Shown: positions 31,001 through 43,890, numbered from the stretch's first letter. The stretch is DNA of 64,000 bases from Halisarca cf. caerulea (GCA_963170055.1 CAUJGJ010000040.1:98901-162900), one strand, 5' to 3'. The notes: a model not told the origin generated them from the letters alone. Translations and numbers: made by a program.

Positions 31001-34000
31001 AAAATATGAACACACTGTGATGAAACAAGCTACAGTCACACAAAACAACAGAGTGAATGGTATTCAGCACACTTTACAGATACTTGCTTTCCACACTAAT
31101 AAATTATGGAAAGTTTGTAACATCATTCCATTATCTACTGACCAGTAGAATAGGTATGCATTGCTATTATAGCCACAAGTATCTCTCCAAAAACCAAAAC
31201 CAACCTCACTCCACACATGCTGGTGTTGGCTGTGGTCCCTTGCAGCAAATGACAAGTACCAAGTGACATAGCATAGATCAGATATGGATGACGACCAGTC
31301 CATCAAGGCCTGCATGTGCGATATGGCAAATTAAATACAGTACATAGACATGAGCTTTCACTATTAAATAACTGGAAAAAAAAACAAAAAAAAAAACATT
31401 TAGCTTCCAAGAACACATACGTACGTACATATGTACATAGTCACACACTCTCCTAGAAAGAGTATAGGCATACAAGGGTCTTTCCACCTAGCAATGCAAC
31501 NNNNNNNNNNNNNNNNNNNNNNNNNNNNNNNNNNNNNNNNNNNNNNNNNNNNNNNNNNNNNNNNNNNNNNNNNNNNNNNNNNNNNNNNNNNNNNNNNNNN
31601 NNNNNNNNNNNNNNNNNNNNNNNNNNNNNNNNNNNNNNNNNNNNNNNNNNNNNNNNNNNNNNNNNNNNNNNNNNNNNNNNNNNNNNNNNNNNNNNNNNNN
31701 GCAGGACCAAAAACACTTCCCCATTCTGGGAGTGACAGAATTTAAAAGGTACATTTGTACGTACATATAGTGGTTAAATACGTATACGTAAACAGGTTAA
31801 AGGTTACTGTGGTCCCCTGTTTATCTGACCACATCTGTTCCTCATAAAGTGTGTTGGATAAACCAGGTGTTGGATAAATCAGGTGTTGGATAAATCAGGT
31901 GTTGGATAAACCAGGTGTTGGATAAATCAGGTTGGATTGTACAGTGTGCAGTAATGAGAATTCACAGACCAGTGTTGGATAAATGAGGTTTTCAGATAAA
32001 CTGTGCCGGATAAACCATGTGTGACTGATTTTCTTGTCCTGGGGAGAACCCTGTAATAAATCAGCCTGATGGCAATGAGCTTTGTTTTAAAGGGTAATAT
32101 TAATTCCAGGACATGATTCCCTCTTTATTATTATTCAGCAGCCATCCTATAGCTTGCCCCTCATGCATTAGGAGATTCTCCATTAGTCCTTGCTAGGATC
32201 TAGAGCAGGTCTGAATGCATATCATTCAACAGACAACTGAAAGTCATATGACAGGAAGTACTCTGGTGGGAGTACCTTCTAAAAATAATCTGGATGATAA
32301 CTCCTGCGACCAGAATAGAAGCTGAACAATGGAGCATCTGCTCCTAAATGCTCAGGAAAACTGAAAGCTTATATCATAAACCAATGGACTGAACTATGCA
32401 CAGCATAAAATCTTCATACCATTTTAGCACAATGATAAAAGCCGACAGTTGATGGCCAAAGGTCACTGGTGAATGGCAGCAATGCTGTGCCAGCAGTTTT
32501 AGCATCAAAATGCACATAATCAGCCATGCAGTACATTACATGTATGGGTGTACACACACACAGAAGGTACCCAAATCCAATTGCTGCTTCAAGTTCAATT
32601 CACACAGTATATGGGTATGGGGGGGGTACAGTATAGGGGTACAGGGTATTCTTATTTAACCTCGGGAACCCTTAGCCAGAGGCTACTATAAGTGGCACCC
32701 AGAAAAGAAAAGGGATAAAAAGCAAAAACAAAAAACTCACTACCAATCTCTTCACTGTAGCCTCATCAAGTGGCAACTTGATATTTATGCGTCCCTCGGA
32801 AGTCAGAAGATGATCAACAATTTGACAAAGGGCCATCTACGCAAGGGGCCAAAGAAAATACATACACTCACAGCACAACACACAGGTATAGACATGCTAT
32901 ACTGTACACTTGACATGTGAATGGGTGCGTTGTGTCCAAAAATGCACATTGCAAGTAAACAACTATTAGGCACAAACTAAAAAACACATCGCACTAGCCA
33001 GGTGAATAAGCGTGATTGTACAAACATGCGCGCCCTCTGAAGTTGATATGTAGTAACTTATTCCACAGTCACACACAATCTGCTGTACTCCACAAACTAA
33101 GATGTGTACATACACCAAACCAGACTGGCTTACTAGAGCAGCTTCCTCATCTTCTACAAACAAAAACTTGATTGCTATGTGCCAGCTACAGATGTAAGGA
33201 ATACATGCAGAGGACTGTCAGACATTCCGCATTCAGCGCTATGTATGTACTGAAACACTCTTAGCACCAACAGTCAAACGTATGCTCAAAACACTTACTT
33301 TTCTGCTTCAATGTGTTGTGAAATAAGACTGTCTATTTCCCCCTTCTTTCCTGCAAATCTTTTTTCCTCTTCAATAGCAGCTTTTTTGAATATAATGTCA
33401 ACCTGCAGACATGTACGCATACACAACCACAACATACATAAGTGCATGTTCAATATACGATACACAGGCACCTATTAGAAAATTGTGGATTACAGTACAT
33501 ATGTAGGAGTTTTCAGGACATCACACCATCGAAACACACTTGGTCTGGCCAGATTGCTCAACACACAGCACAAGCATGTCCAGAAGAGATGGTAGGGTGA
33601 TGGCGGTAGGGGTGATGGTGGTAGGGGCGAAGGTGGTAGTAGCGATGGTGGTAGGGGTGACAGTAGTGGTGGTGATGATGGCAGGGGTGAAGGTGGTAGT
33701 AGTGATGGTGACAGGGGTGACAGTAGTGGTAGTGATGGTGGCAGAGGTAATAGTAACCACGCTGACTGCAATAGGGTAAAATGGTGGTAGGAATGATGAT
33801 GCTGTAAGACTAGTACGTACGTATGTGCGGAGGTCCTAATGGTGAGGGGAAGTGACAGTGATGGAGGTAGCACACAGGGTATATCTGATCTGAGATGTTG
33901 TGCAAACACAGTCACTGAAGTCAGAGGTTGATGGGATGCAGGACAGGAGACACTAAACCCCAAGGCCACCTTCATAAAAGAATGCTTATATGTACATAGG

Positions 34001-37000
34001 TCTACAATTTCTACGTACAGTATGTCACATGACTTGTGTACAGTATTCTGAATCAAGAATATTACCATAAGATAAAAAGCACACAACTCATACCTGTTGC
34101 TCAGTAGTAGCAAGTTCTATACTTTGCTTCAACTGGGTGTAAATGTGAAGAGATGCCTGTACACAAGATCAGGGTATCAGGGTATCATCATTTAGACTGT
34201 ACCGTAAGAGAATACATTACAAAACACAAATAAAGAAAAAAAATAAAATAAAGCAGTGCACGAGACTGGAGGATTGATATATATGTATGTACAGTAGTAT
34301 TGATAGCTATCATTCAAGCAGATTCAAAAAAATGGAGAATTAGAAATATTTCATGCAAGCATGCTATGAATATAAGGTTGACAAGTTCAGAACAAAAGAG
34401 ATAATGGATCATGCACATGCCAATAGCAGAGGTCAGTTCAGGAGGAGAAGTACAGAAGAAGAGACCAAGCTTCAAAGGAGAGTGCAGGCAACAAGTTACT
34501 TAAACTGATATCACAACTCTCAAAAGGCATTGGCATATACGCACAGTTATCTGTCATATGCTACATATGTACGTACTGTGCAGGTAAGAAGTGCACGGCA
34601 TTGTGTACGTACTGTGCAGGTAGGAGGTGCACGGCATCGTGTACGTACTGTGCAGGTAGGAGGTGCACGGCATCGTGTACGTACTGTGCAGGTAGGAGGT
34701 GCACGGCATCGTGTACGTACTGTGCAGGTAGGAGGTGCACGGCATCGTGTACGTACTGTGCAGGTAGGAGGTGCACGGCATCGTGTACGTACTGTGCAGC
34801 AGTGTAGTGGCAATGGTAATTAGTAATTGAAATCAATTGTAATTAGGTGTACATTTGCCGGTAATGGTAATGTAATTGTAATGGAGCTATTTCAGTATTA
34901 GAGTAGTCATAATGGTAGTTGTTATTCTTTTTTTTTTGCTATTTAAATCAAATTACACAATTTACCATGCAACTATTGTGATGGACATTGGGTATATCTG
35001 TGGATATATTTTGCCCCCTAAGAAGGTAGATTTTTGCTAGTTTGGGGCTATTTTATGTGCTACAGTTAACCGGGTGGCTGGTGGAAACGGGAAAATAACA
35101 TCAATCATACGATTTAGATCACCACATATGACATCTCGATAAGGTGTAATAACTTTGGCAAGCATCCAAGAATAAATCTGTACTTAGTAATTGTAATTGC
35201 AATTGTAGAAATGTAGTTGCAATGGTAATTGATTACTTTAGTGGAGATCCGTAGTGGCAATGGTAATGGTAATGCTTTGATACCGAGATAATTGCAATGG
35301 TGGTTGATTGTGATATCCCGTAATGGCCACAACACTGCTGTGCAGGTAGGAGGTGTACGGCATCGTGTACGCACTGTGCAGGTAGGAGGTGCACGGCATC
35401 GTGTACGTACTGTGCAGGTAGGAGGTGCACGGCATCGTGTACGTACTGTGCAGGTAGGAGGTGCACGGCATCGTGTACGTACTGTGCAGGTAGGAGGTGC
35501 ACGGCATCGTGTACGTACTGTGCAGGTAGGAGGTGCACGGCATCGTGTACGTACTGTGCAGCAGTGTAGTGGCAATGGTAATTAGTAATTGAAATCAATT
35601 GTAATTAGGTGTACATTTGCCGGTAATGGTAATGTAATTGTAATGGAGCTATTTCAGTATTAGAGTAGTCATAATGGTAGTTGTTATTCTTTTTTTTTGC
35701 TATTTAAATCAAATTACACAATTTACCATGCAACTATTGTGATGGACATTGGGTATATCTGTGGATATATTTTGCCCCCTAAGAAGGTAGATTTTTGCTA
35801 GTTTGGGGCTATTTTATGTGCTACAGTTAACCGGGTGGCTGGTGGAAACGGGAAAATAACATCAATCATACGATTTAGATCACCACATATGACATCTCGA
35901 TAAGGTGTAATAACTTTGGCAAGCATCCAAGAATAAATCTGTACTTAGTAATTGTAATTGCAATTGTAGAAATGTAGTTGCAATGGTAATTGATTACTTT
36001 AGTGGAGATCCGTAGTGGCAATGGTAATGGTAATGCTTTGATACCGAGATAATTGCAATGGTGGTTGATTGTGATATCCCGTAATGGCCACAACACTGCT
36101 GTGCAGGTAGGAGGTGTACGGCATCGTGTACGCACTGTGCAGGTAGGAGGTGCACGGCATCGTGTACGTACTGTGCAGGTAGGAGGTGCACGGCATCGTG
36201 TACGTACTGTGCAGGTAGGAGGTGCACGGCATCGTGTACGTACTGTGCAGGTAGGAGGTGCACGGCATCGTGTACGTACTGTGCAGGTAGGAGGTGCACG
36301 GCATCGTGTACGCACTGTGCAGGTAGGAGGTGCACAGCATAGTGTATGTACATACACATGTGTAACACACACACTCCTACTTGGGTACATACATATGTAC
36401 AAACACATTTTACGCCCACAGACACGGAGACTCACATTTGTACACCAGTCACAATCAGGTACACACCAGTCACGACTACGTAGATACATACACACCAGTC
36501 ACCATCAGGTACACACCAGTCACAATCAGGTACACACCAGTCACAATCAGGTATCCACCAGTCACAATCAGGTATCCACCAGTCATAATCAGGTACACAC
36601 CAGCCACAACCAGATACACACCAGTCACCATCAGGTACACACCAGCCACAACCAGATACACACCAGTCACAATCAAGTATGTACACACTAACCGTCTTTG
36701 CATCTGATGCAGGCCTTTTCAACCTCACATCCATATCAATTGATGATTTTACTGAACCCTGCAGTTGTAGAAACGACTCATTGTCACCAATAATAATAAT
36801 ACGTAACGCTGTATGCTATAAAACATTAAAATATCACATCCACAAGTTGTGCAATGTACGTATCTTACCATGCAACAGTGAATCTTAGCTGGGAACAAGA
36901 CAGGTGACAGACGTGCATGTTCATGAGTTTTACACGTACGTACATCAGTTCAAGATGACAAAGACCCTCAGAGCTCAAAACCCTGCAACTGAACAGTTCC

Positions 37001-40000
37001 CTTTTACATGAGAAAATAGTGTTTAGAACAAGACACAACAGCCATTGTTAGCTTGGTTTAATCTAGCCATGAGCCTTTTAAGCTAGTATAACGTACTGTA
37101 CAGTGATGCACACATACTGTACAGTGATGCACACATACTGTACAGTGATGCACACATACTGTACAGTGATGCACACATACTGTACAGTGATGCACACATA
37201 CTGTATAGTGATGCACGCATACTGTACAGTGATGCACACATACTGTATAGTGATGCACATATACTGTACAGCGATGCACACATACTGTATAGTGATGCAC
37301 ACACATGTGCAGTACAAGCCTCAGAACAACTGTATAAGATGTTTTCATAGTAATGCGATATAATACCACTTGTTACTATTGGTTCAGTAAGACAGCCAGG
37401 AAGCAATCAACACCTGTATGTGCAGTACGTATGTACTGTACATATAAAAGAGCAAAAGCATACGTACTTATGTACTGCTGGACAACCAAGGTTAAGTATG
37501 TCTTTACAGGAAATACAATGTAAGTACATTACTTCATATGCATGTACATACGTACGTATGTACCACCAGCACATTAGCTCACATACTAAAAGAGAAGCTG
37601 AGTCTATGCTAATACAATCCAGCAGGTCACACACTGCACTGAGTGTCCCAGCTGGGTACAACAGGTCACACACTGCACTGAATGTTATGAAGCAAGTATG
37701 TAACAGCAAGGGAAGAATTTCGATCAATTCTCTCAGATATGTACCCTATCCTAATGGACATCCTAAGACCAAAACAGACCTACATACATACTTCTTGGTA
37801 CTGCACTAGCTCCAATGGTGTCATTTCTCCTCGAGACATTTCCGCTTTTTGCAGCAGAAGTGGTCTGCAAATCTCCTGGTCTATGAGGAACTTGGCAATA
37901 CTCAACACTTGAGGTGAAGGTGGATTCCAGCATAGTAGCAGATGGAACAGAGTTTGGCCTAAGGAGACATGGAAGACATCGTGGTTAGTCCTTCACATAT
38001 GTACATGCATACAGTAGTAGCTAGCAAGAGAAACACAACAACTGTCATGCAAATTTCAATGACATGCATACTTCAGTTACAATCTATAATGTCATGCAAA
38101 GTAACACGCATATTACATACTCATTACATAGGTGTAGGAACTATGGGGGCTGGAGGGGCTATAGCCCCCCCCCCCCCCCCCCCATATTTTTCATTCTAGT
38201 CAATGTTTGCCCGATCATATACAAAACAAGTTATTACACTGCACATGAACTGTACATGATATTGAATGAGCCCCCCAAAGTACAAGTCATTCCTAAGCCA
38301 ATGCATCAGGTAACTGTGGTATTCACACATGGTGGCTTTACAGGAGAAAAAAAACAATTATAGAATAGCAAATGTGCAGCAAATAGGACACATGCAATTA
38401 CAAACATTATTACCAATGCAATAATATGTATGCTCGTAGACACTTGTGTTTGTGCTGAAAATGCTAAAAATCACTCCACAATTGCAGACATTAGTTCCCA
38501 ACTTTCCAAAAATGATTAGCCACAATTATGGATGTTTTAAAGATCATTTCAATTTTACTTCCTTTGTCTCCTTTTCTTTACAGTAAGCCTAAATTCTTCA
38601 ATTCCAATTACGCCCATGAGTCTATCATCACTACTGGCAGCTCAATACACTTGCTGGCAAACAACCAATATCTTCTCCTTGGGCTTAATCTAAGCTATAT
38701 TGAAGCTAATGTGACCCATTCCCTCACACATACGAACATTGCATTTGTATAACACCACACAAATCAGCTAAAAAGATAGGGAAACTTAACAATGTCATGT
38801 ACAGATTATGAAGGCACATTTGTACAATGAGCAGGAAGAAGAGAAGGACTGCTAATTCAACATGCTCGGGGAAACCATAGTCACATACCCAGACTGTCAC
38901 TCGGCAGCTGCCATTTTATACTGCCCTCGCATAGAATAAAATAACAGCTGGCGGGAGGGTCTGGGTATCAAACTAGGGAAACCATGCACTACATAGCCAG
39001 ACTATTACTTTCTCACAGAGTTCATTTGCACATATGTAGCTCATCATATGTACCCAAAATCTATGGTAGATCAACCACTACTGGTAGAAGGTATGTACCT
39101 TTGATAAAGAACTACAGAAATTCATGATACTTGAATGCAAAATGTCTAGTTTTTAACCTGAAGATAGAACAGTGCTAATATCACAGATGTAGCCCTTACT
39201 CAGTCCGATTCAGAGCACTTGGAATTGTCAGTGGAACATTCAGACATAAGTAGGTGAAAAGGTTAACCAACAATGCTGTATTATGTGCTCTAGTGGAACC
39301 TCTATAAGCCAATAGTGATGGGGTCAAGATGAAGGTCAGATTGTAGAATGAGGTTGTTGGGTTACAAGGAACAATTTTGATTTTCACATTTCAATCAGTT
39401 TCACTTACATCATACAGTGTATGCAACATGATGAGCCATCAGTGAGGGTACACACAGTCAAATACAGAATGTGACTATTCATATATTGAATGTAAACTAT
39501 TCAAATGCAAATCTTAGCAATGGTTTTTGAAAAATTTAATGACTACTGGCTATTCAGTTGAAAATTACTACTGACACATTCAGTTGGCAAGTGTGGTCTG
39601 GAGTGCCCCAGAAGAGCTGGGACAGTTGTGTGCAAATTACCTGATCCATCAGTCATGATGAACGCTCCTGGAGCCACCTCCTTGCATGTTTGGCACATAA
39701 TGAGCACGTTGGGTAAAGATGGCTCTTGTATAGAAAGGGCAGCCATCAGAGGTGTCTGCTGGTGAACATTGCGGGCTAGCAATCCCTCTGGTAGACACCC
39801 TTTTCTTCTGTAAAGTGTTAGAACTGTGCAAAGAACATCACTATCATGTTGAGTGGCCGCGTAGTGCAACAGAATACCCTACAGGAAATACACAAATACT
39901 TGAGCCCTAACATGTCAGAATGGTTTCCACATCTACACGAGATGCTCCACCAAATAATATGTGCTAGGATTTACTTCAGAGCCTTGAATATCTGTACCAT

Positions 40001-41605
40001 TGTCTTTCATCACAATATGGTTGCCAGTTACCCCACTCTCATACGTATTACAGCCATGCACAATTTGCACCCATGGGTTTTTGCCGAAAGAAACACTTAC
40101 AATTGTACAATACTAGGTAGGCATAATATTATTATCTATGGCATAGCCTTCCTGACTATGCAAGTACACAACTATGCAAGTACACAAGGTGCACTTGGCC
40201 AGTCAACAAACACATTCGCATTGCAACTGGTGTGGCTATAGTGCATTGTACCCAATATAGACTAGACTAGTCTCCCATAGCCAGACCCCTACTTTGACTC
40301 CTTCAACTTTAGCAGTGGAAGTACACTAAGTTCAGGTCTGGCTATGCAAGCCTACACTTTGACAGATGACATGGAGTGTGCCAGCACTATACAAATGTAT
40401 ATGCAGAGATGCTAGGTGGAATAACATGATATGTATTGTGTTTAAATATCCATATTATAGGTCATTTCAGAGGCACATGAAAGTATCCAGTTGTACATCA
40501 CTCATAAAGCAGTGCATGAATTGGTATTGCAGATTTACATAAAATTTACTGCTTCACGTAAATGGTAGTGAAGATAGATAGCTACCTAACTCAGTAAGGG
40601 CCTGTGAACGGTCAGGTAGTCTCCATGGAGAATGTTGATTCTCTTAACTTGATCCTTAGTCCTAATGATCATAGCCTATATCCTGTCATTTCTCGCTCAC
40701 AGTCTCACATACTCAGGAACCTTCTCCTGTTCCCTCCACTTTCTCGAGCAGAAGTGAACAGGAAAAGCGGGCTGGCTAAATACATACGTACATACAACAA
40801 GTATGTATGTATTATCTATGGACAGTTTACACTATCTAGCTAGCCCGAGACCTAGTCTCGTACCCAGCCCCTGGCGGCCGGTGGAAGGGGCTGGGTACGA
40901 GACTACCCGAGACCTAGCTATCCCCTTGGTAGTCACCTGCACTGTCTACTAGTGTTTCACGATATTGATTTTTGCTCAGACGGTATATAGTCAGCTAAAA
41001 TGTGGTTGGTATTACTAAATTTTTACTAATTATATGAAATGCCCTCCATGTAATTTACTCTTTAGCAATAAAACCTGGCACAGAAATCCAAAAACTTCCA
41101 TACTTCAGCGGTGGTGTTGGGTTTAGCGATAAGGGAGTGCTCCATAACTTTGATGGCTCTAAGACCAAGTAAACTAGATTTTCTAAGCACGTGGTTTGTG
41201 TCATTATACATCTATACAACCCGTGGGTTGATCATATGATCATTTTATACCGCGGGCAAAGCACGGTAATACTGCTTAAGATTTATATTGTCGATAATAA
41301 TTACTAAAAATCGGTATACTGTTAAACATTACTGTCTACCACACACATTCATAAATCCAATGCACGTTCCCTTGTGTCTACACAGTGAGTGGGTAGTGCA
41401 TGGATCAGTCGTCGGGAGATACAACACAGTGATGGCTGACCGGAAGGATTCGTTGTCTTCCTCCTTGGTCATCAACAGGCAACTGCCTTAACAAACATTT
41501 CATGAGTTTTCCATTGTGTAATAAAGATTTTAATTCATCGGTATCGATTTGCCAAGAGTTTAACAGAGTCCAGATTTGTCTCAAAACACCTTCTCCTCCG
41601 GACAT
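24858..41605 (-). CDS. Ankyrin / coiled-coil / ARM / SAM / TIR domain protein
   Basis: Exons (5' to 3'): 41441-41605, 39641-39878, 37792-37958, 36693-36758, 34094-34156, 33299-33402, 33134-33153, 32744-32836, 31205-31309, 30318-30424, 29669-29737, 29435-29534, 28954-29101, 28107-28201, 27865-27960, 27388-27453, 26069-26170, 25792-25935, 24858-25040; about 709 residues. Ankyrin-like repeats about 56-190 (ILLHYAATQ, QTPLMAALS, QTLFHLLL); coiled coil 191-274; ARM-like repeats about 341-410; one SAM 418-480 (WSVDDVCNWM); TIR about 496-640 with DIFVSYSH, BB loop GIRPGHKW and SSHSVYCIDE, whose Glu567 aligns with the NADase Glu of TIR enzymes; coiled-coil tail to TGA. ARM-SAM-TIR recalls SARM1, but SARM1 has two SAMs and no ankyrins. 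Phases agree from 30,424 to the stop and in the first six exons. The 33299-33402 / 33134-33153 junction is off by one base (assembly error or lesion). The donor after 27865 is GC, not GT. First-exon donor is weak; an exon could hide in the N gap. Confidence 0.82.
27965..28043. repeat. (TA)n microsatellite in TIR intron
   Basis: TATATA tract interrupted by TATG, immediately upstream (minus sense) of the 27865-27960 exon, close to its acceptor. Confidence 0.95.
28356..28649. mobile_element. hAT-like MITE
   Basis: Starts TAGGGATGGGTGATATTG and ends AATAATCG-type sequence then GCCCAACCCTA, imperfect terminal inverted repeats typical of hAT-type elements. Flanking 8-mers GTATGTAG and GTACCTAG match at six of eight positions, compatible with an aged 8-bp target duplication. 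Confidence 0.6.
28805..28937. repeat. Minisatellite, 16-bp unit CTCATACTACAAGCAC
   Basis: About eight tandem copies with minor changes, lying right next to the donor of the SAM exon 28954-29101. Confidence 0.85.
29985..30205 (-). mobile_element. tRNA-derived SINE
   Basis: Read on the minus strand from 30,205: GGGGGTTGCAGGGTGGATCA, then an A-box-like GTGGATCAGTAGCTAGC and, about 45 bases on, a B-box-like GGGATCAATTCCC. The 3' part (GTAGCCTCAGGCT ... GGATACCAATT) resembles the LINE 3' end at 55,740-55,815. A tRNA-type promoter head with a LINE-derived tail is the usual SINE structure. Confidence 0.65.
31501..31700. other. Assembly gap (200 N)
   Basis: Exactly 200 undetermined bases inside an intron of the TIR gene, between exons 32744-32836 and 31205-31309. 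True length unknown; an exon could be missing. Confidence 1.
31805..32025. mobile_element. MITE remnant with internal TTGGATAAA repeats
   Basis: Starts TACTGTGGTCCCCTGTTTAT. Internally repeats GGTGTTGGATAAAYCA about five times (31,850-31,930). Right end near GGATAAACCATGTGTGA. Related in layout to the CAGTGGAACC families; ends are degenerate. Confidence 0.45.
32026..32609. other. Intron, nothing recognised
   Basis: Intronic sequence of the TIR gene with no repeat or coding feature that I can support. Confidence 0.5.
32610..32725 (-). mobile_element. LINE 3'-tail fragment
   Basis: On the minus strand reads CTTTTCTGGGTGCCACTTAT, then GTAGCCTCTGGCTAAGGGTT, then TTAAATAAGAATACCC, matching the 3' end at 55,735-55,815. 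5'-truncated insertion inside an intron. Confidence 0.65.
33590..33790. repeat. GGTGATGGTGGTAGGGG-type minisatellite
   Basis: Degenerate tandem units rich in GGTGGTAG and GTGATGG. They open long Pro/Thr or Val/Met frames on both strands that are repeat artefacts. Confidence 0.85.
34575..36345. repeat. 36-bp VNTR embedded in a 761-bp tandem duplication
   Basis: The unit TGTGCAGGTAGGAGGTGCAC... (36 bp) recurs in three arrays, 34,575-34,797, 35,340-35,559 and 36,101-36,345. The sequence between arrays (34,801-35,340 and 35,563-36,101) is nearly identical at a spacing of 761-762 bp, differing by one base in a T-run. Because 36 is divisible by 3 and the unit lacks stops, all frames look open. Intronic in the TIR gene. 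Confidence 0.95.
36470..36676. repeat. 21-bp minisatellite CACACCAGTCACAATCAGGTA
   Basis: About ten units of 21 bp with CACAAT/ACCATC variants, ending just beside the donor of the 36693-36758 exon. Reads as TPVTIRY repeats in frame, which is an artefact. Confidence 0.9.
37094..37305. repeat. 21-bp minisatellite TACTGTACAGTGATGCACACA
   Basis: About ten units with few substitutions, intronic in the TIR gene. Confidence 0.92.
37959..38884. other. Intron with poly-C element end
   Basis: GGTGTAGGAACTATGGGGGC then a C-run at about 38,166-38,183 looks like the end of a repeat. Otherwise no feature seen. Confidence 0.4.
38885..38968. mobile_element. Short palindromic MITE
   Basis: ATACCCAGAC at 38,885 and GTCTGGGTAT ending at 38,968, with inner paired CAGCTG segments. 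An 84-bp foldback. Confidence 0.65.
40275..40346. mobile_element. Short MITE with CATAGCCAGACC termini
   Basis: CATAGCCAGACC and GGTCTGGCTATG are perfect inverted repeats 72 bp apart. The same element is present at about 54,590-54,665, so it was inserted before the segmental duplication. Confidence 0.7.
40853..40905. mobile_element. 53-bp perfect-stem foldback element
   Basis: TAGTCTCGTACCCAGCCCC pairs perfectly with GGGGCTGGGTACGAGACTA around a 15-base loop. Confidence 0.75.
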
Positions 41606-43470
41606 CTTCGCTACTCGCTACACCATAGATAAATACCCTATGATAATACAAACGTACCGTTTGTATTATGGCTATGCCGACGGCACACGTGATATGACGT
41701 CAGGGAGAATCCCAGGCTGAGTTGCTCGTCCATTAAAACTCCTTGTTACATGTACAGCAGGCATGGGCTGCCTTTTCAAGGATGGCACAAAACTGCGAAT
41801 ATTCAAATGAAATCACTACACCTGAAAATGATGTGCTAAGGCTGCCTGTTTAGCAAAGTGTATCTCGTAATCCAACATCATTATCTCTCAGAAGAACTAA
41901 CAAGCCAGCTGTAGACAGAGACCAAGTGCGATGTATATCATTGTATATCCCATCCATGCAATGTCAGTTACCATCTCCATATGAAATTTACTCTGTGCCA
42001 AGCATTGAGCCTCCATTCAATTACATGCTACAAGCCTCTATAATTCAAAGTACACGCACAGTACTCTATTGTATATTGGTCTAATGTAATATAAGCACTC
42101 CTAGACTAGTATAGAAATTTTGTCACAACATATTCCCGGTCAGCTGTGAGGTATTTTATATATCCTGGCTGCATCTGAAATGACTATCAAATGAAATTAT
42201 TAATCTGTTTACATAATGTCAGCAATTACTCTAATTTCCATTCAAGCATTGATCCAACATGTAACTACAATCTAGGTTCCATTTAAAGGATTTAGGAACC
42301 TACAGGTATGCACAGTTGTAGCAAAATGTTCACAGATGGACCTTCCCTTGGTGAAATTCTTACATGGAAAGACCAGTGTTTTGCTCCAAACGACTGCTAA
42401 TCTTATTTGGACAATAATAGAATAATATGCCTTTTTGTGCAAACCTGTTATCATCTTATGATGTAGTTCTACCTGAAGGACAGAAGGGAGCACATATAGG
42501 GATTCATCATGCAAAAATCATTTTCAAGACCCATTTCCCATGCAGGATTACTTTAGAGCTAGGTGTACTCAGACCCATCAGCCATATGACCATGATTTCG
42601 TCACTTTAATTGGTCATTTCCTCAACTCATAGGGTACTGCATATCAAAATACAACTACCCTAATGCATAGTAAACTGCCAGACAATTCTCTACTGTGTCT
42701 TAGACTTAAATTTGGGAAACTTTCCATGCAACCAACTAAGCAGCAGTGATTGCATGTCTATTTGATTCTATCACTATCAAGCACCAGCTCATCCGGTCCC
42801 TATGATCAGGGATCATGCTATGGAAATTTGGACTCCTGAAATGTGTACATGTATTGACACAGTCATTAATTTCATTCAAAAATAAATAAACTGACACTTA
42901 ATTGGATTTGTCATTCCCATTTCAATATTAATTTTATATACTTAGAATATCTAATGAACTGTACTTCTTGTGCTTGGCTGCCTCACAAGCTGAATGAGTG
43001 ATCTGCAGTCATTATAACTTACAGTGCATGTCATGACTTACGTGCTTTGTATAATAAATGCTACACAAATGTATACGGTGTGGGTACAGTTTTATGAAGT
43101 GTATTGAATGGAAATGCTGTATGTCATGTTAGATATGAGCATAATGATATAATCATACAGACTCAGTAAGGAAGGATCGTAGTTCTGCTTACTTCTGCCT
43201 GTTTGGACAATGAGATCCTTGACCTTTGCTTCCTGTTCTTCAATCCCTGCTCAGGGAACAAACCTGATGAAGCCATAGATAATTCAACATATGAAAAGAT
43301 TTATATTATGTATAATGAAACTGTCTGTATACTTGCTATGTGTTGCAGCAGGACAGATTTTGTGCACCTGAACTCATCTTCCAACTCTTGTATTAAAATA
43401 TATATTTGATAATTTAGTATTTCCAAACAATTGTTCAGTATACAAAGGCTACCTTATCACATACAGATGA
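41606..43470. other. 5' flank of the TIR gene; duplicated at 58.7-63.5 kb
   Basis: No coding exon recognised. Much of the sequence (41,900-43,450) has a counterpart at 58,860-59,000 and 61,600-63,540. The promoter of the TIR gene should lie just right of 41,605; no TATA box identified. Confidence 0.55.

Positions 43471-43890
<420 letters not shown>

Noticed and set aside
33490..34113. 207-codon Pro/Ser/Leu-rich open frame on the minus strand
   Set aside because: Its length comes from the GGTGATGG minisatellite and it overlaps a real TIR-gene exon in another frame.
34530..36691. Repetitive proteins such as VQVGGARHRVRT or CAPPTCTVRTR repeats
   Set aside because: Open in nearly all frames because the 36-bp unit is a multiple of three without stops; it is intronic VNTR sequence.
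34575..37305. CRISPR-like arrays
   Set aside because: The repeats are directly abutting minisatellite units without unique spacers of constant size, and the DNA is eukaryotic.
24858..41605. Calling the TIR gene SARM1
   Set aside because: Only one SAM is present, ankyrin repeats are added, and orthology cannot be decided without a tree.
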